In this document: positions 7,729 through 15,092 of the stretch, in pieces
Numbering within the stretch: position 1 is the first letter of the stretch
Layout: the number at the start of each line of letters is the position of its first letter
NCBI GenBank assembly: GCA_903916195.1
Contig: CAIWVP010000105.1
Coordinates: 1-39,552 of the forward strand
DNA from: an uncultured Verrucomicrobiota bacterium
GTDB lineage: Bacteria > Verrucomicrobiota > Verrucomicrobiia > Limisphaerales > UBA9464
Length of the DNA stretch: 39,552 nt
Reading direction: 5' to 3'
Notes under the pieces: generated by a model
Databases searched by the model: none
The model's input: only the letters and a program-made list of their open reading frames with translations
What the model was told of the DNA's origin: nothing
Program-made: the position numbers and the translations under genes

Positions 7729-8649
7729 ATGTATTCGCTATCGTCCTGTTGGAACTCGGGCCGCCACACGTGCGGCCGCGAGATGCTCCGTGAGATCCGC
7801 GACCTCGGCTTCGGCCACGCCGAGCTGAGCCACGGCATCCGCCTCAGCCTCATCCCTGGGATCATCGATGCGGTGGAGGCGGGCGAGATGAAGATCTCCA
7901 CGCTGCACAACTTCTGCCCGCTGCCAATCGGGATCAACTATCCCGCGCCGAACATCTTCAAGTTCTCCGCCAGCGACCGCCGGGAGCGCGAGTACGCATG
8001 GAAGCACTCGCTCAAGACGATCGACACCGCACAGCGCCTCGGCGCGAAACTGGTCGTGCTCCACTCCGGGCAGGTCGATATCAAGGACTACCAGGCCAAG
8101 CTGGAGGAGATGGTGCTCGCCGGGCAGAAGGAGACGCCGAAGTACCGCAAGCTGGTCGAGGAGATGGAGACCAAGCGCGAGCGGAAGAAGGACGAAGCGG
8201 TCCGGCTCTCGCTCGAGATGATCGGCGGGCTCGCCCAGTATGCCGGCGAGCGCGGGCTGCTGCTCGGGGTCGAGAACCGCGAATCGGTCGAGGAGATCCC
8301 GTTCGACCACGACATGTCGTCGTTCTTGGATTCGTTGCCCGAGAACGTCCGCTATTGGCACGACTGCGGCCACGCGCAGATCAAGCAGGGCCTCGGCCTC
8401 ATCGACCATCGGATGCACCTGGAGAGCCTCGCGCCGCGCCTCGGCGGCCTGCACATCCACGATGTGAAGGTCGACGGCGAAGGCATGCACGACCATTGCC
8501 CGCCCGGTTCCGGCGAGATCGATTACGCGGCGCTCAAGCCGTTCGTCGGACCGGGACACATCAAGGTCATCGAGCTCAGCCCCGGCGTGCCGCCCGAGGA
8601 CGTCAAGACCGGCTTCGCGCACATCAAGTCGGTCTGGGGCGAGGAATGA
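7729..8649 (+). CDS. Xylose isomerase-like TIM-barrel protein (sugar phosphate isomerase/epimerase family)
   Basis: The 306-residue product belongs to the AP-endonuclease-2/xylose-isomerase-like TIM barrels. Indicators are REMLREIRDLGFGHAELSHG, KISTLHNFCPLP, AKLVVLHSGQVD, GLLLGVENRES, VRYWHDCGHAQIK, LGGLHIHDVKVDG and the C-terminal KVIELSPG, which supply the His, Glu and Asp metal ligands of the fold. Members include isomerases, epimerases and endonucleases; substrate is not assignable. The frame is open from a TTG at 7669, but the ATG at 7729 (MYSLSSCWNSGRH) is the family start and lies beyond the terminator T-run. The gene's own promoter is not obvious. Ten bases separate it from the downstream flippase gene, so they probably form an operon. 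Confidence 0.88.
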   Translation: MYSLSSCWNSGRHTCGREMLREIRDLGFGHAELSHGIRLSLIPGIIDAVEAGEMKISTLHNFCPLPIGINYPAPNIFKFSASDRREREYAWKHSLKTIDTAQRLGAKLVVLHSGQVDIKDYQAKLEEMVLAGQKETPKYRKLVEEMETKRERKKDEAVRLSLEMIGGLAQYAGERGLLLGVENRESVEEIPFDHDMSSFLDSLPENVRYWHDCGHAQIKQGLGLIDHRMHLESLAPRLGGLHIHDVKVDGEGMHDHCPPGSGEIDYAALKPFVGPGHIKVIELSPGVPPEDVKTGFAHIKSVWGEE

Positions 8650-8659
8650 GCCGCCTGCC

Positions 8660-9748
8660 GTGACCCGCGCCCGCCTCATCAGCCTGGTACGGACCGTCGT
8701 CTGCGGACTGCTGCTCGCCGCGATCTTCCACGTCATCTTTTGCAACGAGGTCCAGCTCCAGGCCGCGTCGGAAGGGCGCGCTTGGGACGACCTGTCGAAG
8801 TGGGACCAACGTCGTCTGGCGTGGACCCGGGGGCCGGCGGGCCTCTGGGAGACCGTCCAACGTCTGGACGCCGGCAGCTTGGCCGTCTCCGCCGCCGCCT
8901 GCGGATCGCTCATCGTCTTCGGCGGGCTGCGTTGGCGCGCGGCGCTGCGGGTGCAGGGCCTCGACCTGCCGGTGCGCGAGGTGCTGCGGATCTCGTTCGT
9001 CGCGCACTTCTTCAACGCCTTCCTGCTCGGGACCGCCGGCGGCGACGTCGTGAAAGCCTGGTACGCGGCGGGCGCCACGGCCGACAAGAAACCGGAGGCC
9101 GCGCTCACGGTCTTCGCCGACCGGTTGTTGGGCACGTTGGCGCTGCTCCTTTTCACGGCGTCGCTGCTCGTGCCCAACCTCGGCCTCGTGCTCGGCTACC
9201 CGGAGCACATCGCCGTCGCGGCCCTCGTCCTGGCGATGCTCGCCGTCGCCGCGGCGCTGGTGGTCGCGGGGTTCTACACGGATGCCCTCGGACATGACGG
9301 CCGTCTCGCGCGCTGGGTGCGGCGGCTGCCCAAAGGGGACGCGTTGAGCCGCGGCTTGTCCGCGTGCCGGAAGTTCGGGCGGCATCGCGGCTTCATGGCG
9401 GAGGTCGCGTTGTGGTCGGCCCTGATGAACGTCTGCGTGGTCGTCGCCTTCACGGCGCTGGCGTCGGGGCTCGGCATCATGGTTCCGGCGGGGACCCTCT
9501 GGTACATCGTGCCCGCGGTCGTCTCGGTCGCGGCGCTGCCGGTCACACCGAGCGGGCTCGGGGTGCGTGAGAACCTCTTCGTCTGGCTGCTCACCGTGCC
9601 GGCGCTCGGGGTGAAACCCGGTGCGGCGCTCTCGCTGTCGCTGCTCGGCTACACGGTGAACCTCGCCTGGAGCGCGGTCGGCGGGATCGTCTACCTGCTC
9701 ATGCCGGACCGCGCGAAGGTAGCAGCCGCGCGCAGCCGCGGAGTCTGA
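8660..9748 (+). CDS. Lysylphosphatidylglycerol synthase TM region/UPF0104-like membrane protein
   Basis: The 362-residue protein is highly hydrophobic with about 8 membrane segments. It has family hallmarks of the flippase-like domain: LRISFVAHFFNAFLLGTAGGDVVKAWYAA (in the middle, with the GGD motif) and VVSVAALPVTPSGLGVRENLFVWLL near the C-terminus. Relatives include the flippase domain of MprF and AglD-like proteins; lipid handling is therefore likely, but the cargo is unknown. The start is the GTG at 8660, ten bases after the preceding stop, implying translational coupling. A perfect palindrome GGACCCGCGGGTCC at 9751-9764 follows directly and lies between this gene and the convergent SCO gene. 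Confidence 0.88.
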   Translation: MTRARLISLVRTVVCGLLLAAIFHVIFCNEVQLQAASEGRAWDDLSKWDQRRLAWTRGPAGLWETVQRLDAGSLAVSAAACGSLIVFGGLRWRAALRVQGLDLPVREVLRISFVAHFFNAFLLGTAGGDVVKAWYAAGATADKKPEAALTVFADRLLGTLALLLFTASLLVPNLGLVLGYPEHIAVAALVLAMLAVAAALVVAGFYTDALGHDGRLARWVRRLPKGDALSRGLSACRKFGRHRGFMAEVALWSALMNVCVVVAFTALASGLGIMVPAGTLWYIVPAVVSVAALPVTPSGLGVRENLFVWLLTVPALGVKPGAALSLSLLGYTVNLAWSAVGGIVYLLMPDRAKVAAARSRGV

Positions 9749-9775
9749 TCGGACCCGCGGGTCCGGCGCGGTGCC

Positions 9776-10690
9776 TCACTTCGGCTTGGCGGCGGCGATG
9801 ACCGCGTCGGCGAGCTCGTCGGCGCTCCATGCGTTGCCGATGAAGACCTGGGCCACCTTGCCCCGTGCGTCGACGACGACCGTGCGGAGGTTGTGGTTCT
9901 GGTCCGCAGGCGGCAGGTCCCGGCCGAAATAGAGCCCGAAATGCCCGGCCAGCCGCTCGATGGGGTCGAACGCACCGCTAACGAGGCTCCAGCGCGACGG
10001 GTCGTATCCGAAGCGCCGACCGTATCCGGCCAACGTCTCCGGCGTGTCGGTCGCGGGATCGAAGGAGACCGAGAGCAGCCGCCAGTTCTTCGGCGCGGCG
10101 GGATCGGACGCGAGCCGCTTCTGCACAGTCGCGAAACGGTCGCTCATGCGCGGGCAGAAATCCGGGAACGGGCAGCGTGTGAAGATGAAGGTGAACGCGT
10201 ACGCGTCGCCGCGGAGATCGGAGAGGCGCATCGAGCGGCCGAGCTCGTTGGTGAACCCGTAGTCCGGCAACAGGTCGCCCGGGGCCAGGGCCGGGACATC
10301 CGGCAGGACGCGGATCGCGCTCGCGACGTTCGTCGCCGGACGTGGAGCCGGTCCGTGCGAGGTGACCCGGACCTCGTCGATCCATCCGTCCTTCTCGGTG
10401 ACGCGCATCCGGAACTCGACGGCATCTCCCGGCTGGAGCCCGCGCAGCTCGTTCGTGTCCTTCACGTCGAAGGGCATGGTCATCGCATCCATGAAGCCGG
10501 GGATCGCCTCGTGCTTGATGACGACCGTGCTGCCGTCCGGCCGCAGCGCCTGCACGATGCCGCGCACGGGATAGTTGGTGACGGGGCCATCGGCGGAGGA
10601 CCCGACCGGAGCGGTCGGGTCGGGTCTCCCGCAACCGGAACAGGCCGCGAGCAGCGTGAGGCAGCAGAGGGCGAGGAAGGCGTTATTCAT
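9776..10690 (-). CDS. CusF-SCO fusion copper lipoprotein
   Basis: The 304-residue product starts with a lipoprotein signal (MNNAFLALCCLTLLAAC, lipobox LAAC with Cys17). Residues about 39-110 form a CusF-like copper-binding domain with VRGIVQALRPDGSTVVIKHE and IPGFMDAMTMPFDVKD, whose His and Met residues bind Cu(I). Residues about 140-304 form an SCO1/SenC thioredoxin-fold domain, which in the family delivers copper to cytochrome oxidase. Its cysteines are in TRCPFPDFCPRM (C173 and C179, spacing C-x5-C; the classical motif is C-x3-C), and the partner His is in DQNHNLRTVVVD. It is expected on the outer face of a membrane. The much longer open frame upstream is a shadow. No oxidase genes are nearby. 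Confidence 0.92.
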   Translation of the reverse strand: MNNAFLALCCLTLLAACSGCGRPDPTAPVGSSADGPVTNYPVRGIVQALRPDGSTVVIKHEAIPGFMDAMTMPFDVKDTNELRGLQPGDAVEFRMRVTEKDGWIDEVRVTSHGPAPRPATNVASAIRVLPDVPALAPGDLLPDYGFTNELGRSMRLSDLRGDAYAFTFIFTRCPFPDFCPRMSDRFATVQKRLASDPAAPKNWRLLSVSFDPATDTPETLAGYGRRFGYDPSRWSLVSGAFDPIERLAGHFGLYFGRDLPPADQNHNLRTVVVDARGKVAQVFIGNAWSADELADAVIAAAKPK

Positions 10691-10700
10691 CGGCGGACTG

Positions 10701-10729
10701 ACGATACCGCATCGGCCCGCCCGGGCAAA
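10701..10729 (-). promoter_or_regulatory. Putative promoter of the CusF-SCO gene
   Basis: On the minus strand TTTGCC (10724-10729) and TATCGT (10701-10706) are 17 bases apart, and the -10 box ends 10 bases before the ATG at 10690. Confidence 0.45.
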
Positions 10730-10870
10730 CCCGACACGACCGGCCGCGCATCCGGAGCCCTTCGCGCGGATCCGGCTCGCGCGATCGGTGCTGGGGCGCT
10801 CGCCCGGGACATGGCAGGGTCCCCATCGTCGACCCATCCGTGAAGTGGCTCCAGGTCGTCCGCTCCGCTC

Positions 10871-11440
10871 ATGAACACTCCCGACCCGATCCCTCGTCCG
10901 GCCCCTCGGTCCTCCGACGGGCATCCCTTCCGCTTCCACCGGCCGCACCTGCATCTGGCGTCGACGTTCGGACCGGATTGGTTCGCGCTGAAGGCCGAGG
11001 CGTTCGCGCGGTTCTTCGGCACGCCGCTCTTCCTCGTCACACAGACCGCGGTCGTGGCGGTCTGGATCGGTCTCAACGCCGTGGGTATCGTGACGTTCGA
11101 CGCGTATCCGTTCATCCTGCTGAACCTCGCGTTCAGCCTCCAGGCGGCCTATGCCGCGCCGTTGATCCTGTTGGCGCAGACGCGCCAGGCCGACCGCGAC
11201 AAGGCGCATGCCGAGGCCGACGCCCTGCACCGCGAAGACCTGGCGCGGGCCAGCGAGGAGCGTCAGGTGCTCGCCTCGGACCAGACCGCGCTGCTGGTGG
11301 ACCTGATGCGCCAGAACACCGAGCTGACCACCGCGACGAAGACGCTGACCGAACGCGTCGAAGCGCTCACCGCCGAGCTGCACGCGCGATTGGTGAAGGG
11401 CACGGATCCGGCGGCACGCGGATCGGGTCCGGGAGCCTGA
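10871..11440 (+). CDS. DUF1003 membrane protein
   Basis: The 189-residue protein matches DUF1003. A hydrophilic N-terminus (GHPFRFHRPHLHLASTFG) is followed by two membrane helices at about 57-75 and 85-105 (FLVTQTAVVAVWIGLNAVG and FILLNLAFSLQAAYAAPLIL), then the family signature LLAQTRQADRDKAHAEAD and a long charged, probably coiled-coil C-terminal half ending in TLTERVEALTAELHARL. Function of the family is unknown. It is divergent from the SCO gene, with 180 bases between them in which I see nothing but promoters. The next gene, leuC, has its own promoter 60-odd bases downstream. Confidence 0.85.
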   Translation: MNTPDPIPRPAPRSSDGHPFRFHRPHLHLASTFGPDWFALKAEAFARFFGTPLFLVTQTAVVAVWIGLNAVGIVTFDAYPFILLNLAFSLQAAYAAPLILLAQTRQADRDKAHAEADALHREDLARASEERQVLASDQTALLVDLMRQNTELTTATKTLTERVEALTAELHARLVKGTDPAARGSGPGA

Positions 11441-11504
11441 CAAAAGGAGGCGAAGCAAAGGAGGACGAGGCAAGGCCGACGCCTTCCCCCGGACCAACTC
11501 CAAG

Positions 11505-11534
11505 TTGCGCCCGGCGCGTCCGGCCCGCTAGGTT
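11505..11534 (+). promoter_or_regulatory. Putative promoter of the leuC-type gene
   Basis: TTGCGC at 11505-11510 and TAGGTT at 11529-11534 are separated by exactly 18 bases. The -10 box ends 13 bases before the ATG at 11548. Confidence 0.55.
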
Positions 11535-11547
11535 CACGCCCTCTGGT

Positions 11548-12924
11548 ATGACGCTGACTGAAAAAATCCTCGCCCGTGCCGCCGGCAAAAGTTCCGTCCA
11601 AGCCGGCGACAACATCTGGGTCGATGCCGACGTGCTGATGACCCACGACGTGTGCGGCCCCGGCACCATCGGTGTGTTCAAGCGCGAGTTCGGAAAGACG
11701 GCCAAGGTCTGGGACCGCAAGAAGGTCGTCATCATCCCCGACCACTACATCTTCACCGCGGATTCGCTCTCGAACCGCAACGTCGACATCCTCCGTGCCT
11801 TCGCCCAGGAGCAGGACCTCCCGTACTTCTACGACGTCATCGACGACCCCGCGGGCCAGTGGAAGTTCGACGCGACGAAGGGCCTGCTCCAGAGGCAGTA
11901 CGGATCGAACTACGCCGGCGTCTGCCACACCGCGCTGCCGCAGAAAGGCCACACGCGGCCGGGCGAGATCCTCTTCGGCACCGATTCGCACACCTGCATG
12001 GCGGGGGCCTTCAACCAGTTCGCGACGGGCATCGGCAACACCGACGCCGGCTTCGTGATGGGCACCGGCAAGCTGCTCATCAAGGTGCCCGAGACGATGC
12101 GCTTCCGCATCGAAGGCAAGCTGCTGCCGGGCGTGATGGCCAAGGACGTCATCCTCCACTGCATCGGCGAGATCGGCTTCGACGGCGCCACCTACCGCGC
12201 GATGCAGTTCGACGGCCCGGGCGTCGCAAGCCTGTCGATGGACGACCGCATGACCATCGCCAACATGGCCATCGAGGCCGGCGGCAAGAACGGCATCTTC
12301 GAGTTCGACGCGCGCACCCAGGAGTTCGTGGAAGGCCGCACCCGGTTGAACGGCACGAAGTCCTCCTTCGAGCCGGTGTTCGCCGACAAGGAGCAGAAGT
12401 TCGTCTACGAGACGGTGATCGACCTCGACCAGTTGGAGCCGACGGTCGCGTGCCATCCGGATCCCGGCCAGCGCAAGAAGGCCAAGGAGATGGGCCACAT
12501 CAAGCTCGACCGCGCCTACATCGGTTCCTGCACCGGCGGCAAGACGAGCGATTTCGTCGAGTTCGCGCGGGTGCTGCACGGCCGCAAGGTCACCATCGAC
12601 ACCTTCGGCGTGCCCGCGACGCCGGAGATCGTCGGTGATCTCCAGAACACCCGCTGGGGCAACCAGAGCCTCTGGCAGATCCTCGTGGATGCCGGTGTGC
12701 GCATGACCGAGAACGCCGGTTGCGCCGCGTGCCTCGGCGGCCCCGTCGACACCTTCGGCCGCATGAACCAGCCCGGGCTCAAGTGCATCAGCGCCACCAA
12801 CCGCAACTTCCCCGGCCGCATGGGCCACAAGGAATCCCAGGTCTTCCTCGCCTCGCCCGCGACCGTGGCCGCCAGCGCCATCGCCGGCCGGATCACCGAC
12901 CCGCGCGAATACGTGTCGAACTGA
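11548..12924 (+). CDS. leuC: 3-isopropylmalate dehydratase large subunit/homoaconitase-type hydratase
   Basis: The 458-residue product is an aconitase-superfamily large subunit of the LeuC/HacA type, which isomerises 2- to 3-isopropylmalate in leucine synthesis (or a homologous substrate). Visible motifs are MTLTEKILARAAGKSSV at the start, MTHDVCGPGTIGVF, GEILFGTDSHTCMAGAFNQF, and the [4Fe-4S] ligands in YIGSCTGGK (Cys328) and NAGCAACLGG (Cys392, Cys395). The end, GHKESQVFLASPATVAASAIAG, is typical. The ORF is open far upstream, but the ATG at 11548 gives the family start and follows a good promoter. No small subunit (leuD) is adjacent. A strong terminator follows 22 bases after the stop, so the gene is monocistronic. 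The exact substrate is inferred from the family. Confidence 0.92.
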   Translation: MTLTEKILARAAGKSSVQAGDNIWVDADVLMTHDVCGPGTIGVFKREFGKTAKVWDRKKVVIIPDHYIFTADSLSNRNVDILRAFAQEQDLPYFYDVIDDPAGQWKFDATKGLLQRQYGSNYAGVCHTALPQKGHTRPGEILFGTDSHTCMAGAFNQFATGIGNTDAGFVMGTGKLLIKVPETMRFRIEGKLLPGVMAKDVILHCIGEIGFDGATYRAMQFDGPGVASLSMDDRMTIANMAIEAGGKNGIFEFDARTQEFVEGRTRLNGTKSSFEPVFADKEQKFVYETVIDLDQLEPTVACHPDPGQRKKAKEMGHIKLDRAYIGSCTGGKTSDFVEFARVLHGRKVTIDTFGVPATPEIVGDLQNTRWGNQSLWQILVDAGVRMTENAGCAACLGGPVDTFGRMNQPGLKCISATNRNFPGRMGHKESQVFLASPATVAASAIAGRITDPREYVSN

Positions 12925-12945
12925 ACGCCCGCCCGATCTCCTCCA

Positions 12946-12974
12946 GGCCCCGCCGATCCGGCGGGGCCTTTTTT
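12946..12974 (+). terminator. Intrinsic terminator of the leuC-type gene
   Basis: GGCCCCGCCG at 12946-12955 pairs perfectly with CGGCGGGGCC at 12959-12968 around an ATC loop, followed by six T at 12969-12974. Confidence 0.9.
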
Positions 12975-13187
12975 GTTCCCGGCCGCCGATGAGATCGACG
13001 GCGGAAGGAACGTGCGGGTCCAGGACGACGCGGGGCGGACGATGATCTCGGCCGCATCGTAGCGCGGACGCGACCTGTTCGCGGCCGCCGGAGCGGTCCC
13101 GGTGCGGCACGGGATCGCGGTGGAACTCGGAGGCAGCTCCGGGCTCCAGGCCATCCCCCTCGCGGAACTGGCCATGAGATCGTCTGC

Positions 13188-13616
13188 ATGGGCGACACTC
13201 CGACGCAACTGCCGACGACGGCAGTGGTGGACGAGCGGTTGCATCTCGCCGCAGCGACCCTCGCGCCGAGCGGGCCGCTGGCGCTGACCTTCCGCAACCC
13301 CGTGGGCAACGAGCTGAAAGACGTGCAGGGGTTCATCCCGGTGCGCAGCGATGACGACCGCATCCTCACCTGCTTCCTCAGATACGGCGACGGCTTCGTG
13401 GACGTCCATGACCTCGCCCACTTCCGCACGCCGGAAGGTCGGAAGCAGAGCGTGAGCTGCTACCGCAAGCGGCGGCTGGACCGGATCGCGGTGGCCGCGG
13501 ACCTCGTCGCGGAGGGGTTGGACCTCGTGCGGAGCGACGTCGAACGCGGCCTCGTGACGATCCTGGCGCGGCGGAACAGCGGACCGAGCATTGGCAACGG
13601 ACCGAGGACGGGCTAG
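13188..13616 (+). CDS. Hypothetical protein, 142 residues
   Basis: The frame from ATG 13188 to TAG 13614-13616 encodes a mixed alpha/beta-looking soluble protein with a balanced composition, unlike the Arg/Pro-rich shadow frames on the other strand. Readable stretches are LALTFRNPVGNELKDVQG, ILTCFLRYGDGFVDVHDL and DRIAVAADLVAEGLDLV. I recognise no domain, signal peptide or membrane segment. The 213 bases between the leuC terminator and this start hold no visible gene or clear promoter. The DUF2721 gene follows after 28 bases in the same direction, so co-transcription is likely. Confidence 0.5.
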   Translation: MGDTPTQLPTTAVVDERLHLAAATLAPSGPLALTFRNPVGNELKDVQGFIPVRSDDDRILTCFLRYGDGFVDVHDLAHFRTPEGRKQSVSCYRKRRLDRIAVAADLVAEGLDLVRSDVERGLVTILARRNSGPSIGNGPRTG

Positions 13617-13644
13617 TGGTTCCGGTACGGCAACGGCCGTGCCC

Positions 13645-14103
13645 ATGCAGAACAACCTCACCGAGATCGTCCCTTTTCTTCAGACCGCCATCGGCCCGGT
13701 CATCTTGATCTCCGGGGTCGGCATGTTGCTGCTCGTGATGACCAACCGCTTCGGTCGGGCCGTGGACCGGTCGCGTCAGCTGATGATGGAACTGCGGAAG
13801 GCGGAAGCCGGCGGCGCCGAAGACCGTGAAGCGTTGCGGGACCAGGTCCGGATCCTGTTCCGGCGCGCGCGACTGTTGCGGAGGGCGATCGGGCTGGCAT
13901 CGGGCAGCGTCCTGTGGGCGGCGCTGCTCATCGTCACGTTGTTCGTGGCCGCGTTGGCGGGTTGGCCCGCGGCGGGCCTGGTCGAGGCGCAGTTCATCGG
14001 GAGCCTGCTCTCGTTGATCGGCGCGGTGGTCCTGTTCCTCCGCGACATCCATCTGTCGCTGGTCGCGCTCCGCTTGGAGCTGCGCGACAGCGGCGTGGTG
14101 TGA
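13645..14103 (+). CDS. DUF2721 membrane protein
   Basis: The 152-residue product matches DUF2721: QTAIGPVILISGVGMLLL then VMTNRFGRAVDRSRQLM, a charged helix, and two further hydrophobic helices (SVLWAALLIVTLFVAAL and QFIGSLLSLIGAVVLFL), ending DIHLSLVALRLELRDSG. The TNRFGRxxDRxR segment after the first helix is the family signature. Function unknown. An 18-codon upstream extension is possible but adds only low-complexity sequence; ATG 13645 is preferred. It converges on purC with 29 bases between the stops. Confidence 0.85.
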   Translation: MQNNLTEIVPFLQTAIGPVILISGVGMLLLVMTNRFGRAVDRSRQLMMELRKAEAGGAEDREALRDQVRILFRRARLLRRAIGLASGSVLWAALLIVTLFVAALAGWPAAGLVEAQFIGSLLSLIGAVVLFLRDIHLSLVALRLELRDSGVV

Positions 14104-14132
14104 TGTGAGAGTCGGCGCGCGACGCCGTCCGT

Positions 14133-15023
14133 TCAGAGCGGTCGGCCGGTGAGGAGCTCGTAGGCCTCGAGATATTTGGCCTGGGTCCTGGCCACGACCT
14201 CGGCCGGAAGGGCGGGCGCGGGCGGCGTCTTGTCCCAGACGAGCGTCTCCAGGTAATCGCGGACGAACTGCTTGTCGTAGCTCGGTTGGCCGCGTCCCGG
14301 GGCATATCGGTCCACCGGCCAGAAGCGCGATGAATCCGGCGTGAGCACCTCGTCGATGAGGATGAGGTTCCCCTCGAAGAGGCCGAACTCGAACTTGGTG
14401 TCGGCGATGATGATCCCTCGCTTGCGGGCGTGGTCGCGGGCGAAACCGTAGAGCTTGAGGCTCAGGTCCCGCGCTTGCTCGGCGATGTCGGCGCCGACGA
14501 GCTCGGACGCTTTGCTGAAGGGGATGTTCTCGTCGTGACCGGTCTCGGCCTTGGTCGCGGGCGTGAAGACCGGCTCCGGCAGCTCGCTGGATTCTTGCAA
14601 TCCGTCGGGCAACGGGATGCCGCAGACGGTCCGGCTCCGCTGGTATTCCTTCCAGCCGGATCCGGCGAGGTAGCCGCGGACGACGCATTCGATCGGGAGA
14701 GGCCTGGCCTTCTTAACGATCATGCTGCGGCCCCGGAGCTGGGCCTCGAACGGAGCCAGCGCCGCCGGCAACGGGTCGCCCGCTTGGGCGAGCCGGTGGT
14801 TCGGCAGCCACGAACCCGTCAGGTCGAACCAGAAGTGCGAGAGCTGGGTGAGGACCTCGCCTTTGCGAGGGATCCCGTTCGGCATGACACAGTCGAACGC
14901 GGAGATGCGGTCGGTGGCGACGAAGAGCAGGCGGTCGCCGAGGTCGAACACCTCGCGGACCTTCCCGCGCTTGGGCGGCGGGAAGCCGGGAAGATCGAGC
15001 GTCAGGAGCGGTGTGACTGGCAT
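14133..15023 (-). CDS. purC: Phosphoribosylaminoimidazole-succinocarboxamide synthase (SAICAR synthetase)
   Basis: PurC joins aspartate to CAIR in de novo purine synthesis. The 296-residue product has the family pattern: KRGKVREVFDLGDRLLFVA, TDRISAFDCVMPNGIPRKG, LPIECVVRGYLAGSGWKEY, ETGHDENIPFSKASEL, and IIIADTKFEFGLFEGNLILIDEVLTPDSSRFW in the active-site region. Length fits the roughly 290-300 residue form of the enzyme. It starts at ATG 15023, 6 bases after a TAGCCT -10 box, so the mRNA is predicted to be leaderless. purF lies 7 kb away on the same strand, not in an operon with it. Confidence 0.97.
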   Translation of the reverse strand: MPVTPLLTLDLPGFPPPKRGKVREVFDLGDRLLFVATDRISAFDCVMPNGIPRKGEVLTQLSHFWFDLTGSWLPNHRLAQAGDPLPAALAPFEAQLRGRSMIVKKARPLPIECVVRGYLAGSGWKEYQRSRTVCGIPLPDGLQESSELPEPVFTPATKAETGHDENIPFSKASELVGADIAEQARDLSLKLYGFARDHARKRGIIIADTKFEFGLFEGNLILIDEVLTPDSSRFWPVDRYAPGRGQPSYDKQFVRDYLETLVWDKTPPAPALPAEVVARTQAKYLEAYELLTGRPL

Positions 15024-15029
15024 GCGGCG

Positions 15030-15059
15030 AGGCTAGAAGGAAGCCGGGCCGGGCCGAAA
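15030..15059 (-). promoter_or_regulatory. Putative promoter of purC
   Basis: On the minus strand TTTCGG (15054-15059) and TAGCCT (15030-15035) are 18 bases apart. The -10 box ends just 6 bases before the ATG at 15023, placing the expected transcription start on the start codon. Confidence 0.5.
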
Positions 15060-15092
15060 CGAAAAAGCCGCGCCGTCGCCTGCGTCGCAGGC

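Noticed and set aside
9751-9764. Perfect palindrome GGACCCGCGGGTCC between the flippase-like and SCO genes
   Set aside because: Too short and without a T-run for a terminator call, with no second copy noticed. Such palindromes occur by chance in GC-rich DNA.
11263-13110. Minus-strand 615-codon frame opposite leuC
   Set aside because: Antisense shadow; the plus strand has the LeuC cysteine motifs and a matching promoter and terminator.
15036-15092. Possible terminator of the ArsR-methyltransferase gene (CTTTTT run on the minus strand)
   Set aside because: The only perfect stem (GCCTGC-GAC-GCAGGC) lies about 10 bases before the T-run, so the spacing does not fit an intrinsic terminator.
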